Shown: one piece after another, positions 30,184-30,838 of the stretch | How the letters are laid out: each line of letters opens with the position of its first letter | Position numbering within the stretch: the stretch's first letter is position 1 | DNA from: an uncultured Myxococcales bacterium | GTDB taxonomy: Bacteria > Myxococcota_A > Polyangia > Polyangiales > Polyangiaceae | Direction: 5' to 3' | Assembly: GCA_937949945.1 (NCBI GenBank) | Contig: CALFEQ010000125.1 | Coordinates: forward strand, 1-30,838 | DNA length: 30,838 nucleotides | Position numbers and translations under genes: made by a program | Notes under the pieces: generated by a model | Databases searched by the model: none | The model's input: the letters and a program-made list of their open reading frames with translations, nothing else | What the model was told of the DNA's origin: nothing

Positions 30184-30838
30184 TCAGAGCAGTCGGGTCA
30201 CGACGAACCAGACGATCCCGCCGACGATCACCAAGACGGCGATCGCGGCAGACCCGAGCACGAGCCAGAAGCGCGCGTCGAGTCGGCCGTACGCGCGCGG
30301 CGCGATCTTTTCCATGTCGAGACAGCCATAGAGACGCCGGAACCCGTAGCGGCGCAACGCGGCCTGGACGAGGTCGCGGCTCACCTTTTCGTTGCCGACG
30401 ACTTCGTGGGCGTGGATGCGGTACGCCATCGCCAGCAGGTTCTGCGGATCCGTGAGGAGCGGGAGCTCTCCGCCGGGCTCGAGGAGCTCGAGGATGCGCG
30501 TGCCCGCAGGTTGCTTCTCGGCGACGTAGGCCGCGGCGAGCGCGATGCGCAGCTCGCCGTCCAGCTCGACGTCGATGGGCTGTGCGGGACACTTCGCGAG
30601 GAACGCGCGCGCCGAATACGAATCGCCGGCGTGCGACGCTGCACGCGACAGCGCGCAATACGAGACGGCCGCGTAGGGGGTGCCGGCGAGATGCTGGGTC
30701 GCGGTCTCGAGCACGGCGCGCCGCTGCAGGTGCGACTCCTCGGCCGATGCGGGCTCCTGCCTCGCCTTGAAGCCGTACGCCTGGCTCAGCCGCATCGCGA
30801 GCCAGAACAGCCGGTGCTGGGTCGTGGGGTCGGTGACC
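30184..30838 (-). CDS. C-terminally membrane-anchored protein, partial (runs off right edge)
   Basis: The reading frame is open to the right edge, so at least 217 residues are visible and the N terminus is missing; a Met codon at 30795 is probably internal. The visible part is helical, with Ala-rich pairs (LETATQHLAGTPYAAVSYCALSRAA, ELRIALAAAYVAEKQPAGTRILELLE), suggestive of TPR or similar helical repeats. It ends in a single strongly hydrophobic helix (about the last 23 residues, LVLGSAAIAVLVIVGGIVW), so it would be tail-anchored with the helical domain in the cytoplasm. It lies upstream of holB in the same direction with a 60-bp gap. Family not recognised. Confidence 0.7.
   Translation of the reverse strand, partial: VTDPTTQHRLFWLAMRLSQAYGFKARQEPASAEESHLQRRAVLETATQHLAGTPYAAVSYCALSRAASHAGDSYSARAFLAKCPAQPIDVELDGELRIALAAAYVAEKQPAGTRILELLEPGGELPLLTDPQNLLAMAYRIHAHEVVGNEKVSRDLVQAALRRYGFRRLYGCLDMEKIAPRAYGRLDARFWLVLGSAAIAVLVIVGGIVWFVVTRLL

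Noticed and set aside
1..30838. Mobile element or prophage carrying the unusual genes
   Set aside because: No transposase, integrase, phage gene or att-like repeat is visible, and codon use and GC look uniform apart from the arsR promoter.

Overview
The window is about 30.8 kb of very GC-rich DNA (roughly 70% G+C by eye) with strong GC-third-position codon use, dense and mostly short operons, and many lipoproteins. The gene content points to a Myxococcota bacterium, probably of the Polyangiales: a DUF4388-DnaJ fusion, a secreted copper monooxygenase carrying a c-type haem motif, a thrombospondin-type-3 lipoprotein, an HflX with a long N-terminal extension, and several orphan TPR lipoproteins. 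The lineage is an inference from gene content; there is no rRNA to confirm it.

Layout, left to right. A response-regulator N-terminus may run off the left edge (minus), divergent from murB (260-1315, +). Then a tightly overlapped four-gene minus-strand operon (4449 to 1501): a TPR membrane protein, a 99-aa membrane peptide, a radical SAM/SPASM enzyme and a small membrane protein, joined by TTGA, GTGA and ATGA stop/start overlaps. Next come three exported proteins of unknown role (4574-7511), a DUF4388-DnaJ protein, a membrane TPR protein, elongation factor P (efp), the haem/copper monooxygenase, a roughly 620-bp repeat-bearing gap, hflX, an amidohydrolase lipoprotein with TSP3 repeats, a TPR lipoprotein, urocanase (hutU, without other hut genes), a VOC protein, a DHH phosphoesterase coupled to a glycerophosphodiester phosphodiesterase, a LolB/DUF4292-like lipoprotein, a zinc-sensor-like ArsR/SmtB repressor upstream of a His-rich protein, a GT39-type glycosyltransferase, an Rsm22-like methyltransferase, thiE with an overlapping membrane protein, the DNA polymerase III delta-prime subunit (holB), and a C-terminally anchored protein running off the right edge.

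Most of the window is ordinary chromosomal housekeeping. Three parts stand out. First, the 1501-4449 operon has the architecture of a peptide-modification (RiPP-like) locus: a radical SAM enzyme with a complete SPASM cysteine set, immediately preceded by a small Cys/Ser-containing membrane peptide. I do not recognise it as a characterised system. Second, the 23100-24033 locus pairs an SmtB-type regulator, whose alpha-5 metal-ligand spacing is intact, with a 23% histidine protein made of two 35-residue repeats, behind a near-perfect palindromic operator. Third, four intergenic spots carry related non-coding elements made of 7-bp units (CAGTCCT, GCTCCAG) arranged as inverted repeats around GCGCGC-TTC-GCGCGC hairpins, each against a gene 3' end.
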